Assembly (NCBI GenBank): GCA_003649665.1
Contig: QMSL01000002.1
Span: forward strand, 1-23,325
DNA from: Thermoprotei archaeon
GTDB taxonomy: Archaea; Thermoproteota; Thermoprotei; QMSL01; B3-G16
Direction: 5' to 3'
Length of the DNA: 23,325 bases
The notes under the pieces are model-generated. The model was not told the DNA's origin, searched no databases, and worked only from the letters and a program-made list of their open reading frames with translations. The translations under genes were made by a program, and so were the position numbers. How positions within the stretch are numbered: position 1 is the first letter of the stretch; each line of letters begins with the position of its first letter. Positions 21,279-23,325 of this stretch are shown one piece after another.

Positions 21279-21710
21279 ATGGCGAAGAGAGGCGCAAAGG
21301 TAGTAGGCGTCTCATATAGATGGGGATATACACCTGGTATATTCCTAGGGTCTTATGTTAAAGTAGCTGATAATAGTGGCGCCAAAGTGGTAAGAATAAT
21401 AGGCATAGTTGGACATCATGCAAAATCGGTTCATCGTAGAATACCAGGCGCAACAGTTGGTGATATGGTAGTTGTCTCTGTTAGAGAGGGCAAGCCCGAG
21501 TTAAGGAAGCAGATATTAAGGGGAGTTGTAATACGACAGAGAAGGCCCTTTAGAAGGCCTGATGGAACGTGGGTAAGCTTTGAGGATAACGCCGTCGTAA
21601 TAGTAACTCCTGAGGGAGATCCTAAGGGAACTGAGATACATGGACCAGTTGCACGAGAGGCAGCTGAGAGATGGCCAAGAATAGCAAGTTTAGCTACGTT
21701 AATTGTCTGA
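21279..21710 (+). CDS. rpl14: Large subunit ribosomal protein uL14
   Basis: A 143-residue protein of the 50S subunit that contacts uL19-region rRNA and intersubunit bridge B8. Signatures are GSYVKVADNSGAKVVRIIGIVGHHAKSVHRRIPGATVGDMVVVSVREGKPELRKQILRGVVIRQRRPFRRPDGTWVSFEDNAVVIVTPEGDPKGTEIHGPVAREAAERWPRIASLATLIV. It ends the cluster: uL24, its usual downstream partner, is at the other end of the window. The last 17 nt overlap the 3' end of the convergent xpd gene. Confidence 0.96.
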   Translation: MAKRGAKVVGVSYRWGYTPGIFLGSYVKVADNSGAKVVRIIGIVGHHAKSVHRRIPGATVGDMVVVSVREGKPELRKQILRGVVIRQRRPFRRPDGTWVSFEDNAVVIVTPEGDPKGTEIHGPVAREAAERWPRIASLATLIV

Positions 21711-23325
21711 ATTTCCTTATGATAGACGTTATTGACTCTAGTATTCTATTAGTTCTCTCATATGATTGAGTGCCTAATATATTTATCCAATCAACGAGGT
21801 ATTCCATAAGGGCCTTATACCTTGAGTCCACTAGCAATACTACGCCATAGTCGTCTGGACCTCTCACAAGTCTTCCTATTGCTTGGTTCACCTTTCTCAT
21901 AGCAGGAACCTTATATACATACTCAAATGCTCTCTCCTTACCGTACTTAGCCTCGTAATATTTCATTTGAGCATATGTGGTTAGGCTAGGCTCTGGATAT
22001 GGAACGCCAACTATTATCTCTACTTCAAGCTCCCTTCCGGGATAATCGACTCCTTCGCAAGTCCTACCACCAAGTACGCCCAGGAGCAAACCTCCACCAC
22101 TTCTCCAACACTCCTTAAACTTCTTTATCTTCTCCTCAATCTCTCTTGTCGACTCACCTCTTCTCTCCACAAAGATGGGCTTTTCAATATGTTTCATTCT
22201 TGAGAATACCTCATTCATTACCTCATACGAAGGGAAGAAAATAGCGGTATTACAATCTAGATGAGAAGTTATCTCTGAAAGGAAATCGGCGATTCTTGAA
22301 TACATTTCCTCACTTCTCTCCTCATATGCTGTGGTCAATCCCTCTACTATCAGTGCCTTCACCCTGCCCGCATATACAGGTCTTACCTTGAATTCTACAG
22401 ACTTAGGAATACCACATATCTCTACATAGTGAGATATGGGACTTAATGTGGCTGACATATGTATCGTTATAAATGAATCCTCGACTATCGGCTTGATTGC
22501 TACTTGAGGATCAATACAATATACGGAATAGATCACTGTATCCCCTCTATGAGACAAGACGTGAACATATCGCTCATCATATGTAGTATCGATTAATTTA
22601 TTTAGGAAATCTATGAACTCCTCTATGCTTAGCATGTTTCTAGGCCGTCTTCTCCTTAGGACTGCCGTTTTAACTAGACGCTCTAGGTAATCCATTACGA
22701 TTAACAAACTCTCCCTTGTCTTGAGTTCGAAATCTGTTATGAATTCCTTCGCTGAGTACAGTTTTTCTTCCCTAGTTGATTTCTCTAAAAGCAGTTGTCT
22801 CATGACTTTTAGCGCTCTAACTACGGCGTACTTATACTTACTAAACTCCTCGAATTCTTCTCTATTTCTCGCTATCTTGCCTACCTTTATCTCCTTGATG
22901 CTTGTTAGAACGCTTTCTATATCCTTAGTAGTAATACTAGTTGATTCAACCTCCTGAGCAACCTCAATTACGTTATGTGCTTCATCAAAGATAAGAATTG
23001 CTTGATCTAATGTTTTATCCATGTTGATGAGTAGTACTTTCCTTAGGTCACTATCAAGTAAATATAGGTAGCTTAAGGCTATGACTCTGGATCTTTTGGC
23101 AACCTCAAGGCTAAGCTCGTGAGGACATATGCCAAGCTCTTTTCCTAATTTGTACAATCTATCGGCATGATGGATACCGCCTTTCAGTGTTTCTAATAAC
23201 CTTTCAGTGGATTCCTGTTTAAACGCCAGATGGTATGGACACATACCCTTAGCCTTATATGTTTCGCAAAGCTTCACCATTATCTTATAGGGTAATCGTC
23301 TTAGACTTTCTAAAAGGCACATCTC
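21694..23325 (-). CDS. xpd: XPD/Rad3 family DNA helicase (partial, N-terminus outside window)
   Basis: The frame is open to the window edge and 543 residues are visible. XPD is a 5'-3' superfamily 2 helicase with an iron-sulphur cluster, linked to DNA repair. The four cluster cysteines appear to be present: EMCLLE, KLCETY, GMCPYH and GICPHE. Then come helicase motifs II (ILIFDEAHNV), III (IHMSATLSP), IV (AIFFPSYEVMNEVFSRM), V (GVLGGRTCEGVDYPGRELEVEIIVGVPYPEP) and VI (KVNQAIGRLVRGPDDYGVVLLVD). By comparison with archaeal XPD, about 85 N-terminal residues, including Walker A, lie beyond the edge. An ATG two codons from the edge is internal. Its stop overlaps the end of rpl14 by 17 nt on the opposite strand. 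Confidence 0.92.
   Translation of the reverse strand, partial: EMCLLESLRRLPYKIMVKLCETYKAKGMCPYHLAFKQESTERLLETLKGGIHHADRLYKLGKELGICPHELSLEVAKRSRVIALSYLYLLDSDLRKVLLINMDKTLDQAILIFDEAHNVIEVAQEVESTSITTKDIESVLTSIKEIKVGKIARNREEFEEFSKYKYAVVRALKVMRQLLLEKSTREEKLYSAKEFITDFELKTRESLLIVMDYLERLVKTAVLRRRRPRNMLSIEEFIDFLNKLIDTTYDERYVHVLSHRGDTVIYSVYCIDPQVAIKPIVEDSFITIHMSATLSPISHYVEICGIPKSVEFKVRPVYAGRVKALIVEGLTTAYEERSEEMYSRIADFLSEITSHLDCNTAIFFPSYEVMNEVFSRMKHIEKPIFVERRGESTREIEEKIKKFKECWRSGGGLLLGVLGGRTCEGVDYPGRELEVEIIVGVPYPEPSLTTYAQMKYYEAKYGKERAFEYVYKVPAMRKVNQAIGRLVRGPDDYGVVLLVDSRYKALMEYLVDWINILGTQSYERTNRILESITSIIRKFRQLT

Overview
This window is a chromosomal segment of an archaeon, most likely a thermophilic member of the Thermoproteota/Korarchaeota side (TACK group). 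The evidence is the archaeal/eukaryotic-type ribosomal proteins (eS4, eL19, eL32), RNase P protein Rpp29, an archaeal SecY, isopentenyl phosphate kinase, XPD helicase, TATA-box promoters, GGTGAT-type ribosome binding sites, an AT-rich sequence with heavy AGA/AGG and AUA use, and bulge-helix-bulge (BHB) introns. I cannot name the genus. There is no CRISPR array, insertion sequence, integrase or rRNA, and no stretch over 300 bases lacks a gene.

Layout. (1) 1-1487: the end of a RACo/DUF4445-type ASKHA ATPase, then a cysteine-containing protein of unknown function. (2) 1549-8536: a spc-type ribosomal cluster, uL24-eS4-uL5-uS14-uS8-eL32-eL19-uL18-uS5-uL30-uL15-SecY. uL6 is missing from its usual place between uS8 and eL32. 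(3) 8632-9839: a small winged-helix protein, a 32-residue basic protein and a SPOUT-type RNA methyltransferase. (4) 9909-12704: uL3-uL4-uL23-uL2, the front of an S10-type cluster. (5) 12705-18765: an island splitting that cluster, with isopentenyl phosphate kinase (minus strand), an intron-containing tRNA-Ile(UAU), isoleucyl-tRNA synthetase, a Trm112-like zinc protein, a small winged-helix gene (minus) and a membrane-anchored transglutaminase-like protein. (6) 18813-21710: uS19-uL22-uS3-uL29-Rpp29-uS17-uL14. (7) 21694 to the end: XPD helicase on the minus strand, cut by the window edge.

The most notable observation is in the uS5 gene. Its reading frame is broken by a 19-nt GC-rich insert (5676-5694). 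The insert folds with its flanks into a textbook BHB splice motif: 4-bp central helix, two 3-nt bulges, 4-bp inner stem and 3-bp outer helix. Cutting at the canonical bulge positions rejoins Asp66 to Ala67 in frame and restores a normal 207-residue uS5. Exon 2 has no usable start codon of its own, so full-length uS5 appears to depend on pre-mRNA splicing by the tRNA splicing endonuclease. A second perfect BHB in this window interrupts the tRNA-Ile gene, whose UAU anticodon reads AUA directly. This tRNA lies just upstream of ileS, in a genome fragment where AUA is the dominant Ile codon (14 of 18 in rpl19e).

Most genes are translation components in tight, often overlapping runs. TATA-like boxes before rpl24, rps5, rpl3, rps19, rpl22 and rpl14 suggest that the ribosomal set is transcribed as several units rather than as one long operon.
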